Source: Arthrobacter sp. V1I9
Lineage (GTDB): Bacteria > Actinomycetota > Actinomycetes > Actinomycetales > Micrococcaceae
Direction of reading: 5' to 3'
Assembly: GCF_030817075.1 (NCBI RefSeq)
Contig: NZ_JAUSYU010000001.1
Coordinates: forward strand, 3,162,001-3,226,000
Length of the DNA: 64,000 bases
Part shown: positions 24,028 to 33,531 of the stretch, one piece after another
How the letters are laid out: each line of letters begins with the position of its first letter
How positions within the stretch are numbered: position 1 is the first letter of the stretch
Program-made: the position numbers and the translations under genes
Notes under the pieces: model-generated
Database searches by the model: none
Told to the model about the DNA's origin: nothing
The model's input: the letters and a program-made list of their open reading frames with translations, nothing else

Positions 24028-24063
24028 GCAATTTCCGTTCGGAGATCTTGGAGTAAAGGCCTT

Positions 24064-24195
24064 ATGAACACGCGACGCAGTCTCGCTGTGGTCACGGGCG
24101 GTGTGCGTGGCGTCGTCATGAAGGGCTATATCGGTGGCTTCAACCTGCGCCAGGGCAAGTCGAAAGACCGGCGATACAAATGGCTGAACGATTAA
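24064..24195 (+). pseudogene. 43-codon chimeric gene remnant
   Basis: A short frame from ATG 24064 to TAA 24195. Its start (RRSLAVVTGGVRG) resembles the first strand and glycine turn of a short-chain dehydrogenase. The rest (GYIGGFNLRQGKSKDRRYKW) does not, so it looks like a fusion of two gene ends. Codon use is high-GC, unlike the adjacent protease. Probably debris; no function proposed. Confidence 0.3.
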
Positions 24196-24626
24196 GCAAG
24201 CCCTCTTTTGCCGCGCTGACCCCAGTAACTGTAGACACGGATCTTGGATGCAAGAACGGGATTTGGTTCACGACGCCGATTCCTACGAAAATCCTGTGCG
24301 TTCTATGCGACAAACCTTGGCTCGTGTTGAGGAGCCACCTCAGGACCTGCCATCAGCGAGGGACGACTGTCGGCGCCGCCCCCCCCTCCGCCTTCCTTAG
24401 GCATAGCGGTACTGCAGCCAGGACTGAACCGGTCGGGCAGCCAACCAGGCCAATGCGTAGGGCGCCGGGACGAGGACTAGGCCTAGCCCGCTCTAGACAG
24501 GCGCCCAGCGGCCACGGCTGCGCCGCAGCACCATCAGCGAGCCGGTCAGCGCAACGCGTTCGACGGCGTCGCGCATCATGGCTGCCGACTCCAGCGCCTG
24601 CTGGTTCTCACCGCTGTATTCCGTAG
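24180..24626 (+). pseudogene. Ros/MucR-like zinc-finger fragment
   Basis: The first 60 codons read as a protein with a finger: ILCVLCDKPWLVLRSHLRTCH, that is C-x2-C-x9-H with a second His four residues on, as in Ros/MucR regulators. After codon 62 the frame becomes Arg/Pro/Ala-rich junk and runs antisense through the next gene, so the functional part is about 24180-24370. No intact DNA-binding extension follows. With the preceding fragment it fills the 24028-24492 gap; nothing else is visible there. Confidence 0.4.
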
Positions 24627-24798
24627 CCTCCACGAGGAAGCGCAGGTTCAGCTGGGGCACCCCGCCGGCGATCTGCAGCTGGTTCGACTCCACATGGTGG
24701 CGTGTTTCCAGTGCCTCCACCGCTGCCTCCATAACGGCTTCGGGCAGATTGCCGGGGCGCAGGCCAGTGATTTTCAGGCGGGTCTGGAACGAAGGCAT
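24493..24798 (-). CDS. Conserved hypothetical protein, 101 aa
   Basis: A soluble protein beginning MPSFQTRLKITGLRPG, with an alpha/beta layout: strand, helix (LPEAVMEAAVEALE), strand (NQLQIAGGVPQLNLRFLVEA), helix (ENQQALESAAMMRDAVERVA) and a basic tail. ATG 24798 is chosen because the longer frame enters the repeat region. No family recognised. It is downstream of ppc on the same strand but separated from it by a hairpin and 32-nt repeats, so probably transcribed alone. Confidence 0.6.
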   Translation of the reverse strand: MPSFQTRLKITGLRPGNLPEAVMEAAVEALETRHHVESNQLQIAGGVPQLNLRFLVEATEYSGENQQALESAAMMRDAVERVALTGSLMVLRRSRGRWAPV

Positions 24799-24815
24799 GC
24801 CCCCAACCCTACCCA

Positions 24816-24909
24816 GACGCGCGCTCACTCTTGGCAGGAAAAACGCGAACGCGCGCTCACTTTTGGCAGGAAAAACGTGAACGCCCGCTCACCAGTTGAG
24901 CGGGCGTTC
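24816..24909. repeat. 32-nt periodic inverted-repeat element, locus 1 (ppc 3' end)
   Basis: Two head-to-tail units, each GACGC/GAACGC-GCGCTCAC followed by a TTGGCAGGAAAAACG tail (24816-24846 and 24847-24878), then a third head that folds into a perfect 13-bp hairpin, GAACGCCCGCTCA-CCAGT-TGAGCGGGCGTTC (24879-24909). The hairpin ends 37 bases past the ppc stop and probably serves as its terminator. Related elements are at 47344-47536 and 52521-52628. Confidence 0.75.
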
Positions 24910-24945
24910 GCCAATAAGCCGCCGGATGGAAGCGGGCGTTGGGGA

Positions 24946-27768
24946 TTACCCGGTGTTGCGGAGGCCGGCCGCCACACCGTTGACGGTGATGAGCATGGCC
25001 CGCTGGAGGCGTTCGTCGATCTCGGCCCCGCTGATGCCATCAGCCTTGTTCGCAGCTTCTGCGCGGACGCGGCGGAGGAGTTCCACCTGCAGGTAGCTGA
25101 TGGGGTCCAGGTACTGGTCGCGGATCTCCAGAGAGCGCTTGAGTGTGGGCTGGGCGTCCAGGAGGAGGTTCTCGCCTGTCAAGTTCTGGACCTCGGCCAC
25201 GGTGAGCTCGTATTCCTCGCGGATAGCCCGGAAGATGTGGTGCAGTTTTTCCGGAACCAGGGTGGACACGTAGTAGCCGGCAATGTCCATGTCGGTCTTG
25301 GCGAGGGTCATCTCCACGTTGGAGAGCACGGACCGGAAGAAGTGCCAGTTTTCCCACATCTCCACCAGCTGCGCGGAGTTCCCTGCCTCACGGGCAGCTT
25401 TGAGGCCGGACCCGACGCCGAACCAGCCTGGGACGATCTGGCGGGACTGGGTCCAACCGAACACCCACGGGATGGCACGCAGGCCGCCGAGCCCCGCGCC
25501 GGAATCCGGGCGCTTGGACGGGCGGGAGCCGATGTTCAGGGAGCCCAGCTGTTCCACGGGCGTGGACGCCAGGAAGTAGGCGGGCAGGTCGGGATCGTCA
25601 ATCAGGTTCCGGTACTGCTCAAAGGCGGCGTCGGAAATGGTTTCCATCACGTGCCCGTACCGTTCCCGCTGGTCCGCGGAGGTGCGCGGATCGCGGTGCA
25701 GGGCCGAACCCTGCAGCACGGCAGCCAGGGACAGCTCGAGGTTTTCCCGGGCCAGCTCGGGCAACGAGTACTTGTCCGAGATGACCTCGCCCTGTTCGGT
25801 GAACTTGATTTCGCCTTCCAGGACTCCGTTGGGCTGGGCCAGGATGGCATCGTAGGTGGGCCCGCCGCCGCGGCCCACGGAGCCGCCGCGGCCGTGGAAC
25901 AGGCGCACGCGCACGCCGTGCTTGGCGGCCACATCCCGCAGCTTGCGCTGGGTCTTGTGGATCTCCCACTGGCTGGTCATCACGCCGGACTCCTTGTTGG
26001 AGTCCGAGTACCCCAGCATGATCTCCTGGACATCCCCGCGGAGCCGCACGAGCTCCCGGTAGGAAGGATCGGAGAGCAGCTGGTCCACGATTTCCGCTGA
26101 GGCGCGAAGCTCCTCCACTGTCTCCAGCAATGGCGCGAACCCGATCTTGGCGTAGGGCTTCTCGCCGAAGAGGTTCACCAGGCCGGCCTCACGCGCCAGG
26201 ACGGCAGCGGCCAGTACGTCGTCGGCACCGCGGGTCATGGAAATGATGTAGGTCTCGATGACATCCGGGCCATACATGCGCAGGGCGCGCCGGATCTCCC
26301 GGAAGACGTCGTACGTGCCGTCCGCGGCGCCGTCAAGCTTGATCGGGTGGCCGGACAGCGGACGGCGTGAGGCAAGCTCGGAGCCCAGCACCTCAAAGCG
26401 TTCCTTGCGGCTCAGCTCGGCGTACCGCAGCCCCGGCCCGCCGATCCGGTCCATCAGCTGGCCCACGGCGTCGTGGTGATGGTCGGCGTGTTCGCGGATG
26501 TCCAGCGTGGCCAAGTGCAGGCCGAAGGACGCGACGGCCCGGCGGACCCGGGCAAGGGCGCCATCGGCAGCCAACGACGCCGAATGGTTTCGGAGTGAGA
26601 GTTCCAGCAGTTCGAGGTCTGCCAGGAGTTCGTCGGTTCCGCTGTAGTCCCGGCCATGCTCGTGATTGGAGTTTGCCGCTACCCGCTTGCCGGTGTTGAT
26701 CAGCTTGGCTTTGATGCACGTGAGCTTCAGCCGGTAGGGCTCCTGGGCGTTGAGCTCCAGGACCCGCCGGTCCAGCCCGGGCAGCTTCTTCAGGTCGGCG
26801 TCGAGGGAATCCAGCAAGGCCTGGTCCGCGCCGGCGAGGGCGGTGGAGTTGGAGAGGATGGAGATCAGTTCATCCATCATGCCGATGCTGATCCGCACCG
26901 CGTGCTGGTTCTGGATCTGCAGGATTTCCCGGGTTACTGCCGCGGTGACATTGGGATTGCCGTCACGGTCGCCGCCGATCCAGGAACCGAACCGGATAGG
27001 GGCGTCCTGGGACGCGAGGCTGACACCGTGTTCGCCCAGCAGTTCGGCGAGTTCTGTCAGCATTTCGGGCATGGCGTCCGTGAGGATGCCGCCCAGGTAG
27101 TAGATCGCGTTCCGGGCTTCGTCCACCGGGGTGGGCCGGACCTGGCGGAGTTCATCCGTCTGCCACATCTGGTCGATAATCTCGGCGAGCTGGCGGTCCT
27201 GGCGGCGGCGGGCCGTGGTGCCCTCGGCGGTGGGCTGGGCCAGCACGTCGGAGAGCTTGCGGATCTTGTCCAGCACGGAGCGGCGCGAGGCCTCAGTGGG
27301 GTGCGCGGTGAATATCGGCCGGACATCGAGTCCGTTCACCACTTCCTGCAGCACGCCGGGCCCGGCCTGCTCCGCGATCTCGGCGACGGTTTTTGCGAGC
27401 CAGCCGTCCTTCTCCGCCCGCGTCCGCAGGCCCCGTACGCGGTGGACCTGTTCAGCAGCGTTGGCGAGGTGGAAGTAGAAGGCGAAAGCACGGACCAGGT
27501 CGGTGGCCTGCTCGATGGGCAGGGAGCCGAGGAGTTCGCGGACCTGGGCCACGACGTCGTGCGCACTCCACGGCCCGGTGGCGTCCGCACCCCCGCGGGC
27601 CGCTTCCTTGGATTCCTTGGTGAGGAGGCGGACCTGCTCCACGAGGTCCAGGAGCTCCGGCCCGTGCTGGCGGACCAGGGATTCACCCAGGAGGGTGGAG
27701 ACGCGGCGGACATCTGCCCTCAGTTCGGAGGCAAGATCTGTTTCGGGATGTGCTGCAGTGTGAGCCAT
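24946..27768 (-). CDS. ppc: Phosphoenolpyruvate carboxylase
   Basis: 940 residues, normal for bacterial PEPC. It carboxylates PEP to oxaloacetate to refill the TCA cycle. Active-site features are [14 protein letters not shown] with the catalytic His (about 155), the [15 protein letters not shown] segment, [11 protein letters not shown] with the catalytic Lys, the phosphate-binding loop [13 protein letters not shown], and the canonical C-terminus GLRNTG. ATG 27768 follows AAAGATAGC. Single gene, ending at the repeat/hairpin element. Confidence 0.97.
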   Translation of the reverse strand: MAHTAAHPETDLASELRADVRRVSTLLGESLVRQHGPELLDLVEQVRLLTKESKEAARGGADATGPWSAHDVVAQVRELLGSLPIEQATDLVRAFAFYFHLANAAEQVHRVRGLRTRAEKDGWLAKTVAEIAEQAGPGVLQEVVNGLDVRPIFTAHPTEASRRSVLDKIRKLSDVLAQPTAEGTTARRRQDRQLAEIIDQMWQTDELRQVRPTPVDEARNAIYYLGGILTDAMPEMLTELAELLGEHGVSLASQDAPIRFGSWIGGDRDGNPNVTAAVTREILQIQNQHAVRISIGMMDELISILSNSTALAGADQALLDSLDADLKKLPGLDRRVLELNAQEPYRLKLTCIKAKLINTGKRVAANSNHEHGRDYSGTDELLADLELLELSLRNHSASLAADGALARVRRAVASFGLHLATLDIREHADHHHDAVGQLMDRIGGPGLRYAELSRKERFEVLGSELASRRPLSGHPIKLDGAADGTYDVFREIRRALRMYGPDVIETYIISMTRGADDVLAAAVLAREAGLVNLFGEKPYAKIGFAPLLETVEELRASAEIVDQLLSDPSYRELVRLRGDVQEIMLGYSDSNKESGVMTSQWEIHKTQRKLRDVAAKHGVRVRLFHGRGGSVGRGGGPTYDAILAQPNGVLEGEIKFTEQGEVISDKYSLPELARENLELSLAAVLQGSALHRDPRTSADQRERYGHVMETISDAAFEQYRNLIDDPDLPAYFLASTPVEQLGSLNIGSRPSKRPDSGAGLGGLRAIPWVFGWTQSRQIVPGWFGVGSGLKAAREAGNSAQLVEMWENWHFFRSVLSNVEMTLAKTDMDIAGYYVSTLVPEKLHHIFRAIREEYELTVAEVQNLTGENLLLDAQPTLKRSLEIRDQYLDPISYLQVELLRRVRAEAANKADGISGAEIDERLQRAMLITVNGVAAGLRNTG

Positions 27769-27881
27769 GGAAGCTATCTTTCGAGGGTTTCGGACTTGGC
27801 TCGTACACTGCGCTGGATACTGTGAGCCACGTTACTAGCTAAAGATGCTACCCGCAGTCCGGGGCCCCGGGGCAATTTGTC

Positions 27882-28427
27882 TCAGATAATGTCGTTCCCG
27901 GGGTAACCGACATGGCGCTTTACGCCCTCCAGCTCCACCCGGAGCGCTTCCAGCTCGGAACTGTAGCGGGCCAGTGCGGCATTCCGCCGACGTGCGGCCC
28001 GGGCGTTGGCCGCAAGGACCAGCAGTCCCACCGGTACGGCCGCTGCCAATGCCCAGCCTGCCGCCGCAAAGTAGTCCAAAGCCACCGGAAGGGCCGACCG
28101 GAAGTCTATGAAATCGTTGACGCCGTCCGCCATGCCGCCCAGCGCCCCTTCCAAAGGCTTAAGAAAGTCCCCCACCACCGGCGCCCCGGACAACGACGGC
28201 GCACTGAGCTTGGCCTGCGCGTCACCGCCCCAGCGTCCGTCGCTCACATGGTTCAGGACATAGATGCCTGCGCCCACGCTCGCGGCCATAAACACCATCA
28301 CGGCGGCCAGCAGCGCCTGGTCCGGGCGGCGCCGCCGCCACACCAGCACTGCCGCTCCACAGACAACCGCACTGATCCAGGTCAGCGCCCTGAGCGACTC
28401 ACCGCTTACTCCTGCCAAAATATCCAC
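27882..28427 (-). CDS. Membrane protein with C-terminal coiled coil, unknown function
   Basis: 181 residues. Three hydrophobic helices (about 12-29, 38-57, 112-140), an extracytoplasmic-looking loop between the second and third (SDGRWGGDAQAKLSAPS), and a basic, Ala/Glu-rich predicted coiled coil (ARAARRRNAALARYSSELEA) near the C-terminus. No conserved domain recognised. It is upstream of ppc and divergent from the DUF1684 gene. Nothing indicates its role. Confidence 0.65.
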   Translation of the reverse strand: MDILAGVSGESLRALTWISAVVCGAAVLVWRRRRPDQALLAAVMVFMAASVGAGIYVLNHVSDGRWGGDAQAKLSAPSLSGAPVVGDFLKPLEGALGGMADGVNDFIDFRSALPVALDYFAAAGWALAAAVPVGLLVLAANARAARRRNAALARYSSELEALRVELEGVKRHVGYPGNDII

Positions 28428-28519
28428 GCAGCCTATTCAACAGTGGGTACACCGTCACCGCGGAATGAACATCCGGCCCGGGCAGTTATAGCCCGGCAAG
28501 AAGATCTGCGAAAGGAACC

Positions 28520-29347
28520 ATGAGCACCATTCCCACCGCCAAGCTGGAGCGCTGGCAGCGCTTCCGTGACAACCGGAACAAGGCCCTCGCCGCCCGCCAC
28601 GGCTGGCTGACCCTCACCTCCTTCCAGTGGCTGGAGGACTCCCCGGCCGCCGTCGAGCTGGCGCCCGGGCTGTGGTCAACGGACGGTACGACGGCGGCAC
28701 TCACCGCGGTGCCGGAGGACGGGCTGTCCCTGGTGGAGTCGGGCAAACCGGTCAGTGGGACGGTATCCGCCGCGCTCGCCGATGAGGAGTCGCTGATGTG
28801 GGTCCGGTTCGGCGGCGTGGACGGGACGCAGGTGGTGGTTGAACTGGCCATGCGCGGAGGCAGGTACGCCATCCGCACCAGGGACGAGGGCTCCCCCATT
28901 TTTACCGAATTCGACGGCGTGCCCACCTACGGGTATGACCCCCGCTGGGAGGTGGCCGGCAGGTTCGAGCCCTACCCAGAGCCGGTGGACGTGCCCATCG
29001 CGACGGCCAATCCCCTGGTGGACGGAATCCACCGCACGGTGGGCGAGGTGGTGTTCCGCCTTCCGGACAGCCCCCGCGAATGCCGGCTGCAGGCGGAGGA
29101 GGAAAAGCTCGGCGCCCTGACCGTCACGTTCCACGACGAAACCAACGGCGATACCACCGATGACTGGCGCAAACTCGCCCTGCCGAGGCCCCGGCCGGAC
29201 GGCTCGGTGGTCCTCGATTTCAACCGCGCCATTAAATACCCCAGCGCCTTCACCCCCTACGGCACCTGCCCGATGCCCGTGAAGAACAACTCCCTGGACG
29301 TGCGGGTCGAGGCGGGCGAGCTGCAGCCGTATCCTGCCGGGGACTAG
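28520..29347 (+). CDS. DUF1684-domain protein
   Basis: 275 residues, cytoplasmic. The family hallmark is the C-terminal block VVLDFNRAIKYPSAFTPYGT, continuing to CPMPVKNNSLDVRVEAGE. The N-terminal RDNRNKALAARHGWLTLTSF is also typical. No enzymatic activity is established for DUF1684. The ATG follows a GAAAGGAACC site. It converges with the acyl-CoA dehydrogenase gene, overlapping by four bases. Confidence 0.85.
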   Translation: MSTIPTAKLERWQRFRDNRNKALAARHGWLTLTSFQWLEDSPAAVELAPGLWSTDGTTAALTAVPEDGLSLVESGKPVSGTVSAALADEESLMWVRFGGVDGTQVVVELAMRGGRYAIRTRDEGSPIFTEFDGVPTYGYDPRWEVAGRFEPYPEPVDVPIATANPLVDGIHRTVGEVVFRLPDSPRECRLQAEEEKLGALTVTFHDETNGDTTDDWRKLALPRPRPDGSVVLDFNRAIKYPSAFTPYGTCPMPVKNNSLDVRVEAGELQPYPAGD

Positions 29348-30567
29348 ACGATGGCGGACACCCCCGTGACGGCGCGGCCCACTATTAGGGTATTGATTTC
29401 AAACGATCCTTCATAGGTGTAGATGGCCTCGGCGTCCGCGAAAATCTTCGCCATCCGGTAATCGGTCACGATGCCGTTTCCGCCCAGGATTGACCGGCCC
29501 AGCGCCACGCTCTCACGCATCCGGGCGCTGAGGTAGGACTTGGCGAGGGCCACCTGCGGCATGTCAGCGGCGCCTTCGTCCTGCAGCCTGGCAAGGCCAA
29601 CCATCATGCCCATGCTCGCCACGGCGTTGCCGAGCATGGTCACGAGCTGTTGCTGGACCAGTTGGAACTGCGCCAGCGGGCGTCCGAATTGGCGGCGTTC
29701 GACGGCGTACTGCCGGGCAACATCGAACGCCGCCAACTGCTGCCCCACGGCCTGCCAGGCAACCATGATGCGCGAGCCGCGCAGCAGTTCGTTGGTGTCC
29801 TCGAAGCTGTTGATGGCGGCGAAGCGGTCGGCTTCAGCTACCCGGACGTTATCAAGAACAATGTCGGCGTTCTGGACGGTGCGCAGGGCTATCTTGTTTT
29901 CGATCCGGGACCGGCTGACCCCCGGGAGGGTGGCGTCCACGATGAAGCCACGCACTGACCTGTCGGCCTCGTCCCGCGCCCACACCAGCATGTAGTCACA
30001 GAACGTCCCGTTGCCGATCCACCGCTTCGCCCCGTTCAGCACCCAGGTGTCCCCGCCGTCGTCGGGCTTTCCCGTGGCGGACGAGATCCTCTTGGCGCGC
30101 GTCTCCATGCCCCCGGCAACGTCGGAGCCGTGGTTCGGTTCGGTCAGAGCGAAGGCACCGGTGATGCGCAGGTTCGAGGCGTCCTCCAGCAGCCGGTGCC
30201 TCTGGTCGGCGGTGCCGAAGGCGTAGAGCGATTCAACAAAAAGGTCGTGATGGACCAGGAAGAAAGTGGCGATCGAGGTGTCCACACGCGTCATCTCGGC
30301 GATCACCAGCCCGGCGAACAGATGGCTGTAGCCGCGCTGTGCCGGGGTGCTGAGCTGCAGGGCGGCCAGTTTGGGCAGGATGTGCGCCGGAAACTCGGCC
30401 TTGTTCCACCAGTCCCCCGCGTAAGGTGCGACTTCGGTTGCCAGGAACCCGCGCAGTTCTGCCAGCTTTTCCCGCTCGGCCTGGTTCAGCAGGGACTCGA
30501 CGGCGAAGAAGTCCGCCGAGGGCAGGCCGGACAGGGTTTCTGCGGCCGGGTAGGAGGGGCTTGTCAT
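29344..30567 (-). CDS. Acyl-CoA dehydrogenase
   Basis: 407 residues, FAD-dependent. It shows the [18 protein letters not shown] substrate/FAD segment, [13 protein letters not shown], and the C-terminal [18 protein letters not shown] with the family's catalytic glutamate in YEG, as in glutaryl-CoA dehydrogenase-like members. Its start overlaps the SDR stop by ATGA, so both are translated from one transcript. Together they form part of a beta-oxidation or branched-chain acyl-CoA degradation step; the exact acyl chain is unknown. Confidence 0.9.
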   Translation of the reverse strand: MTSPSYPAAETLSGLPSADFFAVESLLNQAEREKLAELRGFLATEVAPYAGDWWNKAEFPAHILPKLAALQLSTPAQRGYSHLFAGLVIAEMTRVDTSIATFFLVHHDLFVESLYAFGTADQRHRLLEDASNLRITGAFALTEPNHGSDVAGGMETRAKRISSATGKPDDGGDTWVLNGAKRWIGNGTFCDYMLVWARDEADRSVRGFIVDATLPGVSRSRIENKIALRTVQNADIVLDNVRVAEADRFAAINSFEDTNELLRGSRIMVAWQAVGQQLAAFDVARQYAVERRQFGRPLAQFQLVQQQLVTMLGNAVASMGMMVGLARLQDEGAADMPQVALAKSYLSARMRESVALGRSILGGNGIVTDYRMAKIFADAEAIYTYEGSFEINTLIVGRAVTGVSAIV

Positions 30568-31466
30568 TTAGGTCCCATCCGGATGGCGCCGTCGAGCCGG
30601 ATGGTTTCACCGTTCAGCATGGCGTTGTCCACAATGTGCGCCACCAGGCTGGCGTATTCGTCGGGCCTGCCCAGCCGGGAGGGGTGCGGCACCTGGGCGC
30701 CCAGGGAATCCTGCGCTTCCTGCGGCAGCCCCGCCATCATCGGCGTTTCGAAGATCCCCGGAGCTATGGCCACCACCCGGACCAGCGAGCGCGCGAGCTC
30801 CCGGGCGATGGGAAGGGTCATGGCCGCCACAGCGCCTTTGGAGGCTGCGTAAGCAGGCTGGCCGATCTGCCCCTCGAAGGCGGCCACGGAAGCGGTGTTG
30901 ATGATGACGCCCCGTTCGGGTCCACCCAGCTTTGTGGTGGCCGGTTCGTTGGCGACCATCGCCGCTGCTGCCAACCGCACCACATTGAAGGTCCCCACCA
31001 GGTTTACCTGGATCACCCGGTTGAACGCCTCCAGTGGAAGCACGCCGTCCCGGCCCAGCACCTTGCCGGGGGTGGCGATGCCGGCGCAGTTGACCACAAT
31101 CCGCAACGGTCCCAGTGCCGTGGCGGCGTCGACGGCGGCCTGTACCCCGGCTTCGCTCGTCACGTCCGCCGGCACGAAGACAGCCGATTTTCCCGGGCTG
31201 CCGTCCCGGCCGTTGCCGCCGCCGCTGTTCAAACCCGCACTGTTCAAAGCCGCACTGTTCAAACCCGCACTGTTCAAAGCTGCACTGTTCAAAGCCGCAC
31301 TGTTCAGCGCACCGCTGTTCAGCTCCTCCGCGAACGCTGCCCCTGCCGAGGACGGAAGGTCAACAAGCACCACTGTTGCTCCGTCGTCGAACAGCCTGCG
31401 GGCCGTGGCGGCTCCCAGGCCCGAGGCGCCTCCGGTAACCAGCGCAACGCTGCCAGTGACGTCCAT
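30564..31466 (-). CDS. SDR-family 3-hydroxyacyl-CoA dehydrogenase-like protein with repeat insert
   Basis: 300 residues. Rossmann motif VTGGASGLG (9-17), NAG-equivalent [10 protein letters not shown], catalytic Ser in [11 protein letters not shown] and [11 protein letters not shown] (Tyr-x3-Lys). The sequence fits the type-2 3-hydroxyacyl-CoA dehydrogenase group. ATG 31466 has AAGGAGGATGT in front. Between strand 2 and strand 3 it carries an insert of repeated ALNSA/GLNS pentamers (about 46-81) not found in normal family members. The operon with acyl-CoA dehydrogenase suggests NAD-dependent oxidation of the hydrated product. Confidence 0.87.
   Translation of the reverse strand: MDVTGSVALVTGGASGLGAATARRLFDDGATVVLVDLPSSAGAAFAEELNSGALNSAALNSAALNSAGLNSAALNSAGLNSGGGNGRDGSPGKSAVFVPADVTSEAGVQAAVDAATALGPLRIVVNCAGIATPGKVLGRDGVLPLEAFNRVIQVNLVGTFNVVRLAAAAMVANEPATTKLGGPERGVIINTASVAAFEGQIGQPAYAASKGAVAAMTLPIARELARSLVRVVAIAPGIFETPMMAGLPQEAQDSLGAQVPHPSRLGRPDEYASLVAHIVDNAMLNGETIRLDGAIRMGPK
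31225..31329. repeat. 15-bp tandem repeat inside the SDR gene
   Basis: Seven 15-base units beginning CTGTTC, the first five nearly identical (CTGTTCAAA-C/G-CCGCA with one C-to-T) and the last two diverged. On the coding strand they add pentapeptides of the LNSAA type. Units are a multiple of three, so copy-number change would keep the frame. Confidence 0.9.
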
Positions 31467-31594
31467 ACATCCTCCTTGATGCGTGACTGCTTCCGCAGGA
31501 AACCGCGAAGCATTAGTTAGTGCAATGTTAACTGAAATTGCTGCGTCCGCACTACGAGCCCTCGGCACACCGCTGCCCCGCTAGGGTGGAAGCC

Positions 31595-32830
31595 ATGACT
31601 TCCGCGGCTGCTCCTTCTCCCATTGACTGGCAGGAAAGGGCCAACGTCGCCGCCCGCTCAGTGACTGCCCTCTTTGGGAGGAAGCTGTTCTTCCTTCCGG
31701 GCACGCACCTCGCCGTGGTGAAGTGGCCGGCCCCTGCCTGGCGGTTCGGCCTGAAGGGGACACTGCTCCAGCCCTGGCACTACTGGTGGCAGGCCCACTA
31801 CGTCGACTGCCTCGTGGATGCGGGCCGGCGGGAACTGGGGAACCGCGCCACCCCGGCTTCGGGATTCGACGGCCCCAGCAACCCCGGCGCCGGGCGGCTG
31901 GCCTCCCGGCTGCTGACCGGAATGTGGCTGCGCAACGCCTTCACCTACGTCAACAACTACTACGACGACATGGCCTGGCTCGCCCTTGCCGTCCTCCGGC
32001 TCGACACTCTGGCAGAAGAAACGTGCAATGCGGGGCGGCGGCGCAACGCACGGGTCCGCACATCCCTCACCCTGCAGTTCGACGCTGCCTGCACCGGTGA
32101 CATGGGCGGGGGTGCCTTCTGGAGCAAAAAGCGGGACTTCAAAAACACGCCCGCCACTGCACCCATTGCCCTCTACTATGCCCGCACGGGCCACCCTGCA
32201 AAGGCGCAGGCACTGCTCGACTGGCTGGACGCCACCCTCTTTGATCCGGACCAGAACCTGTACCTCGACGGCGCCCGGCTCAGTTCCGAAGGGAATGTGC
32301 TGATCGACAGGGCGGTCTACACCTACAACCAGGGCCCGGTCCTGGGCGCGCTGCTTGAGGTGGGCGGGGAAGCGAGCCTTGCCAGGGCGGCTGCACTCGT
32401 GGAAGGAGTGGACCGGCTGCTGACGGTTCCCGTACGGAACGCTTCTGCAGCCCCTGACACCGAGGGGGCTCCCCGGAAGGTCCTGCGCTGCGACGGAACT
32501 GGCGACGGCGGCCTGTTCACCGGGATCCTGTGCCGTTACCTGGCCCTCGCCGCAGCCGATGCCAGGCTTCATGAGCGGACGCGGACGACCGCTGCCCGGC
32601 TGGTGGTTGACACTGCCGTCGCGTTGTGGGACGGAAAGCGGCCTGCCGGCCCCGGCGATGGACCACTCCGCAAGGGACAGCCGGGAAGGCCCATCTTCTC
32701 GATGCACGCCGCAGACCCGGCGGACGCCACGTACCCGCCCGGATCCGTCGTCGAACTCTCCACGCAGCTGCAGGCCTGGATGGTGATCGAGGCCGCCGCT
32801 TCGATCACCATGGCCGAACAATCACTCTGA
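31595..32830 (+). CDS. Glycoside hydrolase family 76 protein (alpha-1,6-mannanase-like)
   Basis: 411 residues forming an (alpha/alpha)6-barrel type enzyme. The paired catalytic aspartates are seen in NNYYDDMAWLALA. Other GH76-like segments are WHYWWQAHYVDCLVDAG and IDRAVYTYNQGPVLGALLE. There is no signal peptide, so unlike most GH76 enzymes it looks cytoplasmic. ATG 31595 follows GGGTGGAAGCC. The substrate is presumably an alpha-mannan or mannose-containing glycan; this rests on family alone. Confidence 0.82.
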   Translation: MTSAAAPSPIDWQERANVAARSVTALFGRKLFFLPGTHLAVVKWPAPAWRFGLKGTLLQPWHYWWQAHYVDCLVDAGRRELGNRATPASGFDGPSNPGAGRLASRLLTGMWLRNAFTYVNNYYDDMAWLALAVLRLDTLAEETCNAGRRRNARVRTSLTLQFDAACTGDMGGGAFWSKKRDFKNTPATAPIALYYARTGHPAKAQALLDWLDATLFDPDQNLYLDGARLSSEGNVLIDRAVYTYNQGPVLGALLEVGGEASLARAAALVEGVDRLLTVPVRNASAAPDTEGAPRKVLRCDGTGDGGLFTGILCRYLALAAADARLHERTRTTAARLVVDTAVALWDGKRPAGPGDGPLRKGQPGRPIFSMHAADPADATYPPGSVVELSTQLQAWMVIEAAASITMAEQSL

Positions 32831-33427
32831 CACTCCCGGCGGCCGCTTCTTCTGCGGATACGGCGCCTCGCCGCGGGCCAGCATGTCCACAAACCCGGCG
32901 ATCTTCCGCTCCCGGGTTGCGGCCTGCTTCACCGAGTTGGTCCGGTAGATCAGGGCGAACCGGTTGGTCCTGGTGAGGACGTCGAACATTGCCTGGGCGG
33001 CCGGAACCGCGGCTATTGCCGCTGCCAGGTCCGCCGGGACTTCGGCGTTGGCCTGTCCCTCGTAGGCCTTGTCCCAGCGGCCGTCCTCCTTGGCAGCGTT
33101 CACCGCCGCCCACCCGGCGTCGGCCATCCGGCCCTCGGACTCCAGCCGCGCCACATAAGTGACGTTCCGTGCCGACCACGGGCTTTTGGGTCCCCGGGGC
33201 GTCATCCGCTGGAAGGAACTTTCACCGTCCCGGCGCCTCGCCTGGCCGTCGATCCAGCCGAAGCACAGGGCTTCGTCCAGCGCTGCCGCATAGTCCAGTT
33301 CGGTGACCTGTCCGCCCTTTTTATGCAGGACAAGCCATACTCCGGGGCTGGTTTTGTGGTTTTCCTCCAGCCACCTGCGCCAGGCGGGGGCGTCCGGAAC
33401 CAGCAGTTCCTCAAGTTCAACGGCCAT
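32822..33427 (-). CDS. YdeI/OmpD-associated family protein
   Basis: 201 residues, soluble. Family features are WRRWLEENHKTSPGVWLVLHKKG, LDEALCFGWIDGQARRRDG and the C-terminal Arg/Lys-rich helix with RTNRFALIYRTNSVKQA. Members are linked with peptide or bacteriocin resistance in enterobacteria; the mechanism is not known and may not apply here. ATG 33427 is chosen over a Cys-rich upstream extension. Its 3' end overlaps the GH76 stop by nine bases. Confidence 0.82.
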   Translation of the reverse strand: MAVELEELLVPDAPAWRRWLEENHKTSPGVWLVLHKKGGQVTELDYAAALDEALCFGWIDGQARRRDGESSFQRMTPRGPKSPWSARNVTYVARLESEGRMADAGWAAVNAAKEDGRWDKAYEGQANAEVPADLAAAIAAVPAAQAMFDVLTRTNRFALIYRTNSVKQAATRERKIAGFVDMLARGEAPYPQKKRPPGVSE

Positions 33428-33531
33428 GGCCCTATTCTGCTCCTGCAACCCGGCAGCACAAGCGCGGCGACACCCGGCGAACCAGGTGGCAGGATGGCAC
33501 CAAAGTCCCATGATTAACCGAAGGAGAAGCC

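Noticed and set aside
24694..27825. Two long plus-strand frames (468 and 389 codons) across ppc
   Set aside because: They are antisense shadows of PEP carboxylase, with low-complexity translations and no ribosome sites.
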